A DNA stretch of 64,000 bases from Isoperla grammatica (taxonomy: Eukaryota > Arthropoda > Insecta > Plecoptera > Perlodidae): positions 16,066,746 through 16,130,745 of the forward strand of contig OX246747.1 of assembly GCA_945910005.1 (NCBI GenBank), in the 5' to 3' direction. The position numbers were made by a program, and so were the translations under genes. The notes beneath the pieces were generated by a model, which saw only the letters and a program-made list of their open reading frames with translations, was not told where the DNA came from and did not search any database. This document shows, piece by piece, positions 1-9,143 of the stretch. Within the stretch, counting starts at the first letter, position 1; each line of letters starts with the position of its first letter.

Positions 1-2
1 TT

Positions 3-428
3 GATCGAGGCGATCAACTACTAAGTGGGTTCCACATCATGCGCCGCTCCAGGAAGGCCTACAAGAAGATATTCTTCTATTTTGTTGACATGGCCATACT
101 CAACAGCCACATTGTACATAGGGCTGTCAATGGAAAGGTTGACAGATCTATCAACGAGTTTAAACGGAAATTGGCTGAAGACATTCTCCTTGCAACAAAT
201 GTACCAGATTACCGAAGAAGGTCAACCATTCCTGGACCATCCCCCTTAAGACTTTCGGGCAGACACTTCCTTGTCAAGATGGCTCCAACTGCAGACAAGG
301 GTGCAGTAACCAAAAAGAGGTGTCGTGTCTGTCTTGACAAGAAGACAAGAAAAGAAACCATTTATGAATGTGATACTTGTAAATTACCTTTGTGCATTGA
401 ACACTTCAAGCCTGACCACACTCTTTAA
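3..428 (+). CDS. piggyBac-type transposase, C-terminal part (cut by window start)
   Basis: The frame is open from position 3 to the TAA at 426-428, so the start lies outside the window. It opens with D-R-G-D-Q-L-L-S, matching the end of the DDE catalytic region of piggyBac (PGBD) transposases. A basic/aromatic stretch follows (K-A-Y-K-K-I-F-F-Y-F-V-D-M-A-I-L-N), typical of the last catalytic-domain helices. The C-terminus is a cysteine-rich finger with spaced Cys pairs (C-R-V-C, C-D-T-C, L-C-I-E-H-F), the family's DNA-end-binding domain. In the family this enzyme cuts and pastes at TTAA. No frame break is visible in the part seen, so the copy could be young, but the catalytic N-terminal Asp residues are outside the window. 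Assignment is from motif recognition. Confidence 0.8.
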   Translation, partial: DRGDQLLSGFHIMRRSRKAYKKIFFYFVDMAILNSHIVHRAVNGKVDRSINEFKRKLAEDILLATNVPDYRRRSTIPGPSPLRLSGRHFLVKMAPTADKGAVTKKRCRVCLDKKTRKETIYECDTCKLPLCIEHFKPDHTL

Positions 429-908
429 GACAACTAAAGAGGGAAACAATTCTCTCAGTAATATTCATTACTTTCTTGTGAGCATTTTGATGTATATAGC
501 TTTTTTCTAGGTCTACTAGATCCCGAGATTTTAGAAAACACTACTTATGTATTTTATGATTTTTTTTGTAAAACTACCTGGATTCTCTAGGGTTTTCCAG
601 GCGCCTAGCTCCTGGATGCGAGAGGGTTAGGCCTAATGATAATAAGTCTGAATAAAAATAACTTTGAATTTGTATAAATTCAAATAGGCTAACCACTTAA
701 ATTCACTTCCAGGTCAATAACCACTGTACTCTCAATTATTTAAATACATATATGCTCATTTGAGAACAACAAGCTGTATTTTAAGTCATTATCCTTGTTC
801 CTTGTCATTATCCTGATAGCACAACAATTATAATATTTAATAAAGCATTGTTAAGTTGAGAAACTATGTTGCTGACTAGAAAACCTAGCAGATAATCACC
901 TTAGCTAT
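429..908. other. AT-rich flank downstream of the piggyBac fragment
   Basis: No coding signal. AATAAA occurs at 651-656 and 839-844, either of which could serve as a poly(A) signal for the upstream transposase. I did not find a convincing piggyBac terminal repeat followed by TTAA. Confidence 0.4.
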
Positions 909-1080
909 TGTGACGGCTGGGAATCCACTGGGCTGGCCCCTAGTGATATTCCGGTCGTCTCACATGTTCTGAAGGCTGGCCAGAGCCAACGGGACCCCTC
1001 TCCATAGCGTCGGATGATCGAGTGTTTTGAACGTCCCGCACGGCGTTTGAAATCCCGCGCATTCCACCGCCGGTGAGAGC

Positions 1081-1416
1081 CTAACGCAGCCGAGCAAGTT
1101 CCAAGTGTCGCCGCGCAGCACTAGTTTCGTTCGACTCTATCGCACGACGATAGCTGAGGAGCCACAGCAAGAAGGTTAGACTTGGGCTGTTTCGTGAGAG
1201 AAGTCCTGAGAGAACTTTGTGTTTCGGAGCTACATTTTGCTCGAGCATGTAAGCTACCAGAGGCGTTCTACGTGCAGCATGGTTTAATAACCTGTATTTC
1301 GTAAATCCATTCAGTGGTAAGTCCTTGTTCATCCATCTAATCTGGCGTTGAAGCTGAGAATGTGTCTCTAGGCTTAACGTATCGTTTGTTGAAAATAGTC
1401 TTATTACATTGGCCAT
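1081..1416 (-). CDS. hypothetical 111-residue protein
   Basis: An ATG-initiated frame on the minus strand with a purine at -3, in a CpG-rich stretch (about 950-1660). The product is Arg/Leu-rich with two leucine-rich helical segments (M-N-K-D-L-P-L-N-G-F and L-T-F-L-L-W-L-L-S-Y). I do not recognise a family. It could be a first exon of a host gene with a CpG-rich promoter, or chance coding within the putative LTR. Confidence 0.25.
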   Translation of the reverse strand: MANVIRLFSTNDTLSLETHSQLQRQIRWMNKDLPLNGFTKYRLLNHAARRTPLVAYMLEQNVAPKHKVLSGLLSRNSPSLTFLLWLLSYRRAIESNETSAARRHLELARLR

Positions 1417-1781
1417 TTTCTCTTTGAAAATAGGATTTTTCCGGAGGGTCTAGCCTACATTTTCCGGCATGTCGAAGTTTTCCCGATGGGCGAGCGTGCG
1501 ACGCAACGGACCTCTAGGCTAGCAGCATCCGATCCGAGGCGACTGTCAGTCTAGCCTAGGCCTAATCTAGGAAGCTCCTCGGCGAGGTGGATTTTCACGG
1601 ACAACCATGTGGGAATTTCCGTCGTAGACTTCCCCAGCCAGGTTCGGTCCACGAGAACCCCGATATGTCGGTACTGTAATTGAGCCACTAGAGGCAGGGC
1701 CTCGCTGACCATTTAGATACCCTAATTCGAAATCACTAATTACCCACGTGCATAAAGCCTGGTCAACTTTTATCCAGCATG

Positions 1782-1997
1782 TGGAGGAACTTTAACTTTA
1801 CTATTCAGTCATACCATATGTAGACTTACGTGTCTGGCGTGAAGCCTACATGCTTACATTTCAGTTAGGCCATATGCTAACTTAGTGAATGGAGGAACTT
1901 TAACTTTACTATTCAGTCATACCATATGTAGACTTACGTGTCTGGCGTGAAGCCTACATGCTTACATTTCAGTTAGGCCATATGCTAACTTAGTGAA
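1782..1997. repeat. exact 108-bp tandem duplication
   Basis: 1782-1889 and 1890-1997 are identical by eye over all 108 bp and directly adjacent. No coding frame crosses them. Identity implies a recent event. Confidence 0.95.
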
Positions 1998-3014
1998 CCA
2001 GTGTACAAGCCTACCAAGGTAGAGCGTTATTCATTATCCTGTAACTAGAAGCCGGTGCAGGGGGAAAATCCCCTAGGCTAAGTGTATAGTAACCTTGTAT
2101 AACCCTGTTAATGTAATTATAATTTAAGCCGTTAAGGTCTGTACGATCAAAGCATCCGGGTCTGATACCCACACGCTTGTAGCGGATTTAAGCCTGACGT
2201 ACAGACTAGCATTCAGCGTTTAACTAGTAATAATTCTCATGCATCTTAACAACCAGTGTAAGGTGATCACCATTTTGTGTTTAAATTTAAGTCCGTATCA
2301 TAACCCATGTTTAGTTGTAGCGTAATCTTAGTAACTTGTTAGTCTTAGAATAGCAATAGTCACGGCCGGTAGAGCCGATGGATTTGCTGGCAACTCGTCT
2401 TGCTAGGTAGGCACGTAGCCTCTTCTGTATGTACTAACTAACGTACCGTAGTAGCTTTGAACCTCAACCTATTCCGTGGCGAATGTGAGGGCGAGAAGTT
2501 ACTGACGGGTACTTAGAATCTCAAAGTGTCCGTGGCTGACCGAGATAGGGAATTACATGACGTAGGGTTAGTCGCTTTGAGTCTCCCAGTGCCCATGAAG
2601 GCCCGAGCTTAAAAGCTTTAACCTACAGTTACATTGTAAGGCCTACCGATTATTCCATATTTTTCTACCTTACTATTACTAAGTATTTGTGTATTGTCAC
2701 AATAGGCTCAAGAAGAGCGAACGTGTAAACTAAATGTACCGTACGCCCATCAAGGGTAGCGTATTTAACTAAACAAGTATTTTCTATTTTTCTTATATTG
2801 TATTTTTGTCAATGAACCATTTGTGTTGTTTTCTCATGTTTATCGACTGAAGTCTCTCAAGCTGTGTCTTGTCCACCATTGTCCATTTGTCGTCAGTCGT
2901 TCTCTCATAATAAATCTCTATCTTTGCTCTCTCATGAACTGGGGTTATTTTTCAACGTAGAATTTCTTCGTTCCTTCTACAATATCCCCTACAGGTCATC
3001 TACTCGAAACGAAG
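1998..3014. other. non-coding, right part of the putative LTR
   Basis: No convincing ORF. The stretch has scattered CpG-rich segments, ending in an AT-rich part with an AATAAA-like site near 2909 that supports a 3' processing region. Confidence 0.3.
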
Positions 3015-3032
3015 TGGCGCCCACCATCTGAA
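3015..3032 (+). promoter_or_regulatory. candidate retrotransposon primer-binding site
   Basis: TGGCGCCCACC resembles the complement of a tRNA-Lys 3' end (TGGCGCCC is the shared core of many Ty3/gypsy and retroviral primer sites). It lies 21 bp after a CCCCTACA that could end an LTR. There are no adjacent gag frames. Confidence 0.3.
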
Positions 3033-3977
3033 GACGAGCCGCAACTTAGCCCACCCCCCATCTCCACTGAGTCGGTCCGGCCCGGTAAGTGCGTCAGGCC
3101 TGCCGAGTGGTGTGCACCTGCTTATTTTGGCACGTCACACTATATTCGAGAATTTTTTCAAATTTTTAAATTCATACTTAATGTTAATAAATTTGAAGGC
3201 CTCATATTCCCTTTTTGCCAAGAATCACCCATATGGCAGCAGCAGATGCAATTTACACTTCCAATATGGGTTGCAACAACACAGTGAATGAAAACATGAC
3301 TGGTGTTGGACTTTTCTTCCCCTGGTGCTGTTACAGCATCGCTTACAATGCGAAAAGCCAGACGGTGCGATAGGCCTACTGGAGAAGGGAAGTGGGGGAG
3401 TGGGAGAGAGAGTGAAAATAAAATAAATTGACAGCTCGTAGAAGAGACGGGTCCGAGTACACAGCCCAGAGCTAGGGCTGGCCATTCGGCTACCGAAGTA
3501 GCTTACTATAGATAGGCTGTTACCCTAGACCCGCCCCATTTTGGTCAAAAATTTCTTCTGAAAGACAAAAAAGAAAACTTAGAAAGTGACGCATGCATAA
3601 TAAGCGGCGATTTTTCAGAAAACTTCACGTTCGTTGTACAGGATGAAAGACAAACGTATCACTGGGTTAATACTCAAGCGACCCTCCATTCATTTGTATG
3701 ATGCTTGAAAGATAACGGTGAACTAAAGTAGAAAAGTATTTGCATAATAAGTGATCATCTCCAACACTCCACAACAGCAGTGTACACTTTTCAACGAGTC
3801 ATCTTAAATGAATTGTAATCCTTTGCCCCACACATTACGAAAGTCTTAGACGAAAGTCACAGACTATGGACTAATGGCCGAGTGGCACTTTTTGTCCACC
3901 AGTCATGGCTAAGGACCTTGCGATGGGATTGGTGGAACAGTAAAGCGACTAGTAACAAAAGCATCTTTGCAGGAACT
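3033..3977. other. no gene seen
   Basis: I see no domain and no long frame with coding character here. A short minus-strand frame at 3225-3485 looks like chance. Confidence 0.3.
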
Positions 3978-4090
3978 TGATTGATTGATATTTGGGCTTA
4001 ACGTCTCATATTTTTGCAACGAGGCTAATCGAGACTATGAGTGGGTGATATATGAAGATGAAATATGGAGCTGTTTAGAGGAAAGGGGCA
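3978..4090 (-). mobile_element. SINE-T fragment, B subtype
   Basis: Carries the family core GGGCTTAACGTCTCATA...GGCTAATCGAGAC followed by the B-type body (GTGGGTGATATATGAAGATG, then GAGGAAAGGGGC). The ATTGATTGAT run at its left is the 3' tail, so sense is the minus strand. Five-prime truncated. Confidence 0.8.
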
Positions 4091-4151
4091 ATGTATGATT
4101 CCTGCACCACTAAAATTAAAGAGATTTTTTCTTTCTTTTGTGACATTCATA

Positions 4152-4631
4152 ATGGTTGAAAAAGAAGAGAATTTCTTAATGTCTAGCTATGACAATGTTT
4201 CAACTATTCCAAACACCAGGGAAAATCACTACTTCAAACCAATAGACACGAACTCCATCAAAGTTTATAGAACATCCGCATCTGTTAACTTCCAGAGCGT
4301 TCTTCTAGCCAAAACAAAATCGCGAACGGGTGAAGTTCTCTCTGTCAAACTAAATGACTATGTGGCGTGTGAATACGACAAAAAGTGATGGCTAGGAGTT
4401 GTTACAGAACAATCTCTAGAAAATATGGACTTAAAAACTCATTTCTTCCATCCTTCTGGGCCAGGCACCTCATTTAAACTGTCGAACAATGATCCTGTTC
4501 GGGTACAGCTCGCAAACATCTTGCGCAACCTTTCACCGCTCGAGTTAACAACATCAACCGGACGTTCACACAATATCAGTGCTGAAGATAATACCGAAAT
4601 AAACATTTTGTTGAACTCAGCTTGGGGTTAA
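4152..4631 (+). pseudogene. C-terminal domain of an unidentified DNA-transposon ORF, one in-frame stop
   Basis: One reading frame runs from ATG 4152 to TAA 4631, broken only by TGA at 4386-4388. Before it comes P-N-T-R-E-N-H-Y-F-K-P. After that, Y-V-A-C-E-Y-D-K-K leads into the stop, then W-L-G-V-V, H-P-S-G-P-G, and a tail with T-G-R-S-H and E-I-N-I-L-L. I know this order (YVAC-YD, WW-G-V, HP-GP, aromatic-rich end) from repetitive transposon-associated ORFs in cnidarian and deuterostome genomes, but I cannot name the superfamily. Frame continuity either side of the stop argues for a recently lost gene. Confidence 0.5.
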
Positions 4632-4787
4632 ATGTTGTGCACTACAGCTTAAAAATAACAATGTGAGTAAATACCATGCATGTTGGTCAGTCTGTTGGTG
4701 TTGTATATTTGAGGGGTTAGATTGTGTTTATGGATTATTTGAAAAAATCACCATGTCCATACCCCTTTAAAAAAAAAAACTTTAAGG

Positions 4788-5081
4788 TTGGAATTCTGTG
4801 ACCACCTTGCACTGCTGGCCACTATGTTGCTACGAACGCCTAAGTTTGTCTCGCAGTATTGGCGCTTTGATAATACTCTCTTGGAGGACCCGAACTTCGG
4901 TGATTGTATTCGCGAGCTTCTTGAGTCATTCGAGGCTTGTCGCAATCATTACTCCTCTCTCCACCACTGGTGGGATGCCATCAAGCAGGAGATTCAGACC
5001 ACGACCGTCCGATTTGTTAGACTCCGCCGGCAAATGTTGGACGAGACGTTTACACAACTCGAGAGGCGTGTCGATCGATGA
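4788..5081 (+). pseudogene. Tx1/L1-like LINE ORF2 fragment (endonuclease to RT linker)
   Basis: The frame reads C-D-H-L-A-L-L-A (the SDH end of an APE endonuclease), then Q-Y-W-R-F-D-N-T-L-L-E-D-P-N-F and H-H-W-W-D-A-I-K-Q-E-I. The YWR-N-LL-D and W-K signatures are typical of the linker between endonuclease and reverse transcriptase in Tx1/L1-clade LINEs. Both ends are truncated. The frame ends at TGA 5079-5081. Confidence 0.7.
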
Positions 5082-5799
5082 ATAGAGGTAGGCCTACCTG
5101 ATTTTCGCGAGACGCGATAGCGCGAAAAATAAAATATATGTTTTTTTGGCCAAATGTCCATGTTTTATGCTAATTGAAACCATTTGCAATTGGTTTTGAA
5201 TCACGAAATAAAACGAAATTAATTTTATTCCACGAAATATGGAATTTTTAGTTCAAAACACGAAATATCTGCGAAATCAAACAGATCATCTGCGAAGAAG
5301 CCCGTATTTTTTACTTTCAAGGTAAAGGTTCAGTAAAATTCAGTAAAATTCATACAACGCCAAATTGGATGCAACCAGCAACCAACGAGCTGATACATCA
5401 ACAGCTTTGTGGCTAAGGCTAGCAGATTCTAAGATTTTTCCTCCAGAAAGATTTAATCATGGTAATGTGTACTACTGTACCACCTAATTGAATCTGTTCA
5501 ATCCATAAGCAAATTTGTTGTGCCACAAGCTAATGACAAGACAAGCTCTGACGAAAACTCTAGCCAGCTTCATGACAACATTGAGAATGTTGATGCTCAC
5601 ACAGCTAAACCTTTAAAAAGAGGTGAAGGTAAAAAACGTAACATTTGTCATGTGTTCTTTATGATAATACCTAGAATCACTGTTGCACAACCCATAACAA
5701 CAGTGCTTGGTAGCTGGCATGTTTGGTTTGTTTGTCTGACTCGAAATCAGTATCGATATCAGAATGATGGCGGATGCACAATCGATTTCTATTTTTAGA
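5082..5799. other. AT-rich spacer
   Basis: No recognised domain. A short frame at 5520-5633 (acidic, ending at a possible GT donor) could be an exon remnant but has no support. Confidence 0.3.
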
Positions 5800-6588
5800 A
5801 TTCAAACCTATGCTATTGCAAGTACAGAGAGTAATCCCCAAAAAATAGCAGAAACATTCATCAACTACTTTAATAACATAGGAAAAGAATTAGCTGAACA
5901 CATACTACTAAAAAAGCCATCATCTTCCAACCGTCTAAACGCAGATGACTTTCCTGTACATCGTCAAAACGCGTCAATATTTCTCAGTCCAACAGTTGAT
6001 GAAGAAATAATAAGCAATATCAATGAGCTAAAAACAGACTCTGCCTCAGGGCTCGACCTTATAAACACAATAATAATCAAAGCAAAAAAATGTTACATAG
6101 TTCAACCTCTGAAATACATCATAGACATCATGCATGTACATGCCTTGTGTGTATGTACATGCATGATGTCTTTACTACAGGAATATTTCCAAACATCTTT
6201 AAAAAATCAATAATAATTCCAATTCATAGAAAAGGCGACAAAACTTCAATTATTAACTACAGGCCAATATCCCTTATTAGCTATAACTTTGCAAAAATAC
6301 ACCAACAATGCTTGAAATACCGACTAGACGCATATTTAGAAAACCAATAAAATAATATCACCGAACGAATTTGGATTTAGGAAAAAATTAAACACACAAC
6401 ACGCTACTCACACACTAACTGAAATCGTCACATCACAGTCAGACAATGGGATGAAACCTTTAGCCGTCTTCCTAGATCTAGCTAAAGCTTTTGATACCGT
6501 ATCACACAAGAAACTTTTAACAAAACTGGAAAAATATGGCATCCGAGGTGTAGCTCTACAACTAATGAAAAGTTACTTAAACTAGGAA
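5800..6588 (+). pseudogene. CR1/Jockey-like LINE reverse-transcriptase relic
   Basis: Three frames read successively as one RT N-terminus: I-A-E-T-F-I-N-Y-F-N-N-I-G-K-E-L and L-K-T-D-S-A-S-G-L-D before 6120; G-I-F-P-N-I-F-K-K-S-I-I-I-P-I-H-R-K-G-D-K and N-Y-R-P-I-S-L-I-S after about 6170; then an F-G-F-R-K motif and a degenerate L-D-L-A-K-A-F-D-T-V-S-H around 6470-6510. These are RT blocks 0-3. Stops and frameshifts break it, and the hairpin insertion at 6123-6171 causes one shift. The catalytic FADD block is missing. Confidence 0.8.
6123..6171. repeat. 19-bp perfect inverted repeat inserted in the RT relic
   Basis: Arms 6123-6141 and 6153-6171 are exact reverse complements around an 11-nt loop. 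The flanking RT reading frame changes across it. Confidence 0.9.
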
Positions 6589-6748
6589 AACGCTCCGCGT
6601 TGACAGATGAGCAATTTTTTTCAATGTATCAAATCCAATAAATCATTTGCATATCACATTGCACATTGAACCTTCAAACGAGTCCGCATGCAGTTGTAAC
6701 CGAAAACAAAACGCTGGCTTCATCCGAGTTACAATATAATATTGCTGA

Positions 6749-7033
6749 TACTGTGATACAGTATCAGTAATAGCTGATTCAGAGCTCATACAAGGTACAC
6801 GTGCGTCCACTTCAAGCAGTGAACCAAAAGAAATTATCCCGTTGTGTGTGTCAAAACACCCTACGGACAGGGCAAATTTCCCTGCCGATATTAATGAGGC
6901 AACTATTAAAAATTTCATTGTGCAACATGAGTCGTGTCGTCCCACAGGTCCATTCCCTAGGGACCCACTTCAAGGGGGAAGATGTTTTACTGCATCTAAT
7001 TACGTAAAATTGTCTGTATCTGGAGGTGACTAA
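6749..7033 (+). pseudogene. hAT transposase N-terminal fragment (TTF-type zinc finger)
   Basis: The open frame contains P-T-D-R-A-N-F-P-A-D-I-N, then I-V-Q-H-E-S-C-R-P-T-G-P-F-P-R-D and G-G-R-C-F. This matches the start of hAT transposases: an Asp/Pro-rich acidic segment, then the TTF finger with a C-x-P...F-P core. It ends at TGA 7031-7033, before the catalytic RNase-H-like domain. A hAT-type terminal repeat lies downstream at 7351-7366, so this may be the remnant of that element. Confidence 0.55.
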
Positions 7034-7088
7034 AATAGCTTAAATTATAAGCCGTAAGTAGTTTAAATGCGTCGTTAAGTAGAGTATT

Positions 7089-7109
7089 AACAACAACAAC
7101 ATGAACAAC

Positions 7110-7191
<82 letters not shown>

Positions 7192-7192
7192 T

Positions 7193-7251
<59 letters not shown>

Positions 7252-7269
7252 CAATAAAATAGTAATAAC
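7089..7269. repeat. (CAA)n/(AAT)n microsatellite
   Basis: A CAA run passes into more than 40 AAT units with one small interruption near 7190. Long open frames here are repeat artefacts. Confidence 0.97.
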
Positions 7270-7350
7270 CACTGTATTGCCTAACTAAAAAAACCCCACA
7301 ACAGATCAAACTGATCCCCACTGAGATCTTTGCCCAAGGGCCCGGGCAGG

Positions 7351-7366
7351 TCTAGCTACGCCACTG
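7351..7366 (+). mobile_element. right terminal repeat of a hAT-type element
   Basis: TCTAGCTACGCCACTG is the inverse of CAGTGGCGTAGCTAGA, a terminal repeat used by many metazoan hAT elements. The left end was not located. The Tigger relic begins immediately after, so this hAT end abuts or interrupts it. Confidence 0.6.
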
Positions 7367-7372
7367 GTTTCC

Positions 7373-7829
7373 GCTTGGCGCGATGTCAAGAAATCAAGCA
7401 TTGAAAACTGCTTCAAGAAGTGTGGCTTCAATCAAACGATTGAAGATGAAGTCATCCCGCTTGAAGAAGATATCTTGGCCGATGACATATCGAACGATTG
7501 GTCGTGAGTCAACGAAGACGAGGCATTAAGTTTCGAAGGTTATATTGTGTCAGTTGACAATAATCTGGCCACGTGCGGTAATGACACAATCGAGTCATTG
7601 TGTGACGTGGCGACGTCAAAAGAAGACAGCGACGGAGAGGACGAAGAGGAACCAGATATGATTCCCACCTTTGCGGAAGCCATAACATCGTTCGAAAAAG
7701 TCTGGGCTTACATGAACTATTGAAGAAAATGAAATGGCAATGCTCGTAAACCTGGAAAACTCTCTCTACAACATGAAAAGTAAAGAAGGGAAGAAGCAAA
7801 CTCGCATCACAGACTTCTTTCAAAAGTGA
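7373..7829 (+). pseudogene. Tigger/pogo-like transposase, C-terminal tail
   Basis: Begins A-W-R-D-V-K-K-S-S-I-E-N-C-F-K-K-C-G-F, the W...I-NCF-K-GF signature that follows the DDE domain in pogo/Tigger (jerky/CENP-B-like) transposases. An acidic tail comes next (E-D-S-D-G-E-D-E-E-E-P), then the terminal K-K-Q-T-R-I-T-D-F-F-Q-K typical of the family. An in-frame TGA at 7505-7507 and a frameshift near 7720 break it. The DDE domain is absent. Confidence 0.8.
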
Positions 7830-8473
7830 TAGTGAACAGATCGTTTCATACTAAATTCTACGTAATCCATTTGTATTGTAGGCTTAAAACTACGTTCTTT
7901 GTTGTATTGTAACAGTGACAATCGTTTGTCGAAAGGTCACTGACCGACAGTGTTTGTTTTATGGTAGCCTATTAATTATGTTTTGAATTGATTGTTTTCT
8001 AGTGCAAACTGTTATTTTGTAGAAATCTGCGCGTGTTGCATTGTAACAGTAATCGTCTTTTATCGAAAGGTTAAAAGCCTACAATACTTCTTATCTTTTT
8101 ACTAAATTTCTATGTTTTACATATTTTTTTTTATTATAAACGGGTTACTAATGTAGGTGTTATTTGGCAAAATGTACGCCTAGACTTTTGTGTTAATTTG
8201 CTATTATTAACGCATGGAATAAATGATATTGATGTCCATTGTATTTTAAAGATCTCTTTTAAGATAAATAACACGATCTTAAAACCGTGGTATGTTTGAG
8301 TTATGTCTACATTATTTACGTTTGTAAGCAGACGACACGAACCAGCTGGTAGGCAGGCATGCCTGCATGAACGACCTTGATCTTCCAGCCAGCGTTGTTG
8401 AGCGGCTGGCTGTGGATGGTAGGCGTGGTGTTAGCGGTTAGGGTGGGGGGGGGGGGGGGAGGGGAGTAGCATT
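7830..8473. other. AT-rich spacer with a poly-G run
   Basis: No coding signal. A run of about 15 G lies at 8445-8459. Two similar stretches (around 7905 and 8040: TTGTATTGTAACAGT-like, then TCGAAAGGT) suggest a decayed local duplication. Confidence 0.4.
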
Positions 8474-8476
8474 GAA

Positions 8477-9140
8477 AGCCGGCTACAGACTATTCGCCAT
8501 TCGTCATTCGCATTCGTCGAACCTTCAGCAGGTAGCGGTTCGTGGCCAATTCGTGAATAGTGTGTAAGGGGTCATTCGTGGAAACCCGTGGGCGTTTCGC
8601 GATTCATAGTGGTTCGCTCTAGAAGCGGTATTTATCAAAGTACACGAATCGCTACCTAGTCACGCGCCAGTTTCACCCTCGGCGCCAGCCTACAACAAAG
8701 GGCTTGAAATGTCAAAACCGGCATTGCTCATCAAACAAGCCACTTGCAGTCACGGAGTCCGAGTGGAAAGATGAGCGTGTGCTTTCTTTAATTGAAGAAA
8801 TAAAAGAGTTCCGTTGTTTGTGGGACCCAAAAGATAAAGACAGAAAGAGTAGAAACAAAAGGAACGATTGTTTGAAAAAGATAAGTGTTAAGTTTGAGTG
8901 TACACAGGAAGAGATAAACAAAAAATATTTGAATGTGTTGCAACACTCGCAACTGCAATATCATCATCACTCTCATCACTCATGATAGACGGACTCACGA
9001 AGTAACATCTGCCTTCCAACTGAAACACGCACAGTGTGTAGGGCTACCCGGGCGGTTCGCGAATCGTTCACGAATTGGCCACGAGCCGCTTCCTGCTGAA
9101 GGTTTGACGAATGAGAATGACGAATAGTCTGTAGCCGGCT
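8477..9140. mobile_element. PIF/Harbinger-like element with long TIRs and a MADF ORF
   Basis: The left end AGCCGGCTACAGACTATTCG is matched in inverse at 9121-9140. The inverted similarity continues about 80 bp inward, including ACCTTCAGCAGG and CGTGGCCAATTCGTGAA. A GAA triplet flanks both sides (8474-8476, 9141-9143), giving a 3-bp target duplication as in PIF/Harbinger. The 664-bp element has no transposase but encloses a MADF/Myb-like frame. This is compatible with a deletion derivative that kept the accessory DNA-binding gene. Confidence 0.75.
8704..8985 (+). CDS. MADF (Myb/SANT-like) DNA-binding protein fragment
   Basis: Reads S-E-W-K-D-E-R-V-L-S-L-I-E-E-I-K-E-F-R-C-L-W-D-P and then K-I-S-V-K-F-E-C-T-Q-E-E-I-N-K-K-Y-L. 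This is the W...LI-EI...LWD...I...F pattern of MADF domains, a Myb-related fold. There is no in-frame ATG at the start. The frame is open upstream and a CAG precedes it, so it may be an internal exon or rely on a frameshifted start at 8708. It ends with a His-rich tail before the right TIR. In Harbinger elements the companion Myb/MADF protein binds ends and helps the transposase reach the nucleus. Confidence 0.65.
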   Translation: MKCQNRHCSSNKPLAVTESEWKDERVLSLIEEIKEFRCLWDPKDKDRKSRNKRNDCLKKISVKFECTQEEINKKYLNVLQHSQLQYHHHSHHS

Positions 9141-9143
9141 GAA

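Larger units (their letters stand above)
909..2993 (+). mobile_element. possible long terminal repeat of a retrotransposon
   Basis: The block begins TGTGACGG and ends CCCCTACA (TG...CA). It has an AATAAA-like site about 80 bp before its end and is followed at 3015 by TGGCGCCCACC, which resembles a Lys-type tRNA primer-binding site. Against this, the 21-bp spacer to the primer site is long, 2.1 kb is large for an LTR, and no second LTR or gag/pol lies next to it. Treat as tentative. Confidence 0.28.

Noticed and set aside
4386..4388. TGA stops in otherwise intact frames (4386, 7505, 52900, 60068) as recoding or selenocysteine
   Set aside because: The codons fall at unrelated positions in unrelated elements beside other stops and frameshifts. 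Ordinary decay explains them.
7320..7370. GGGCCCGGGC stretch as a promoter CpG island
   Set aside because: Too short and directly attached to a hAT terminal repeat.
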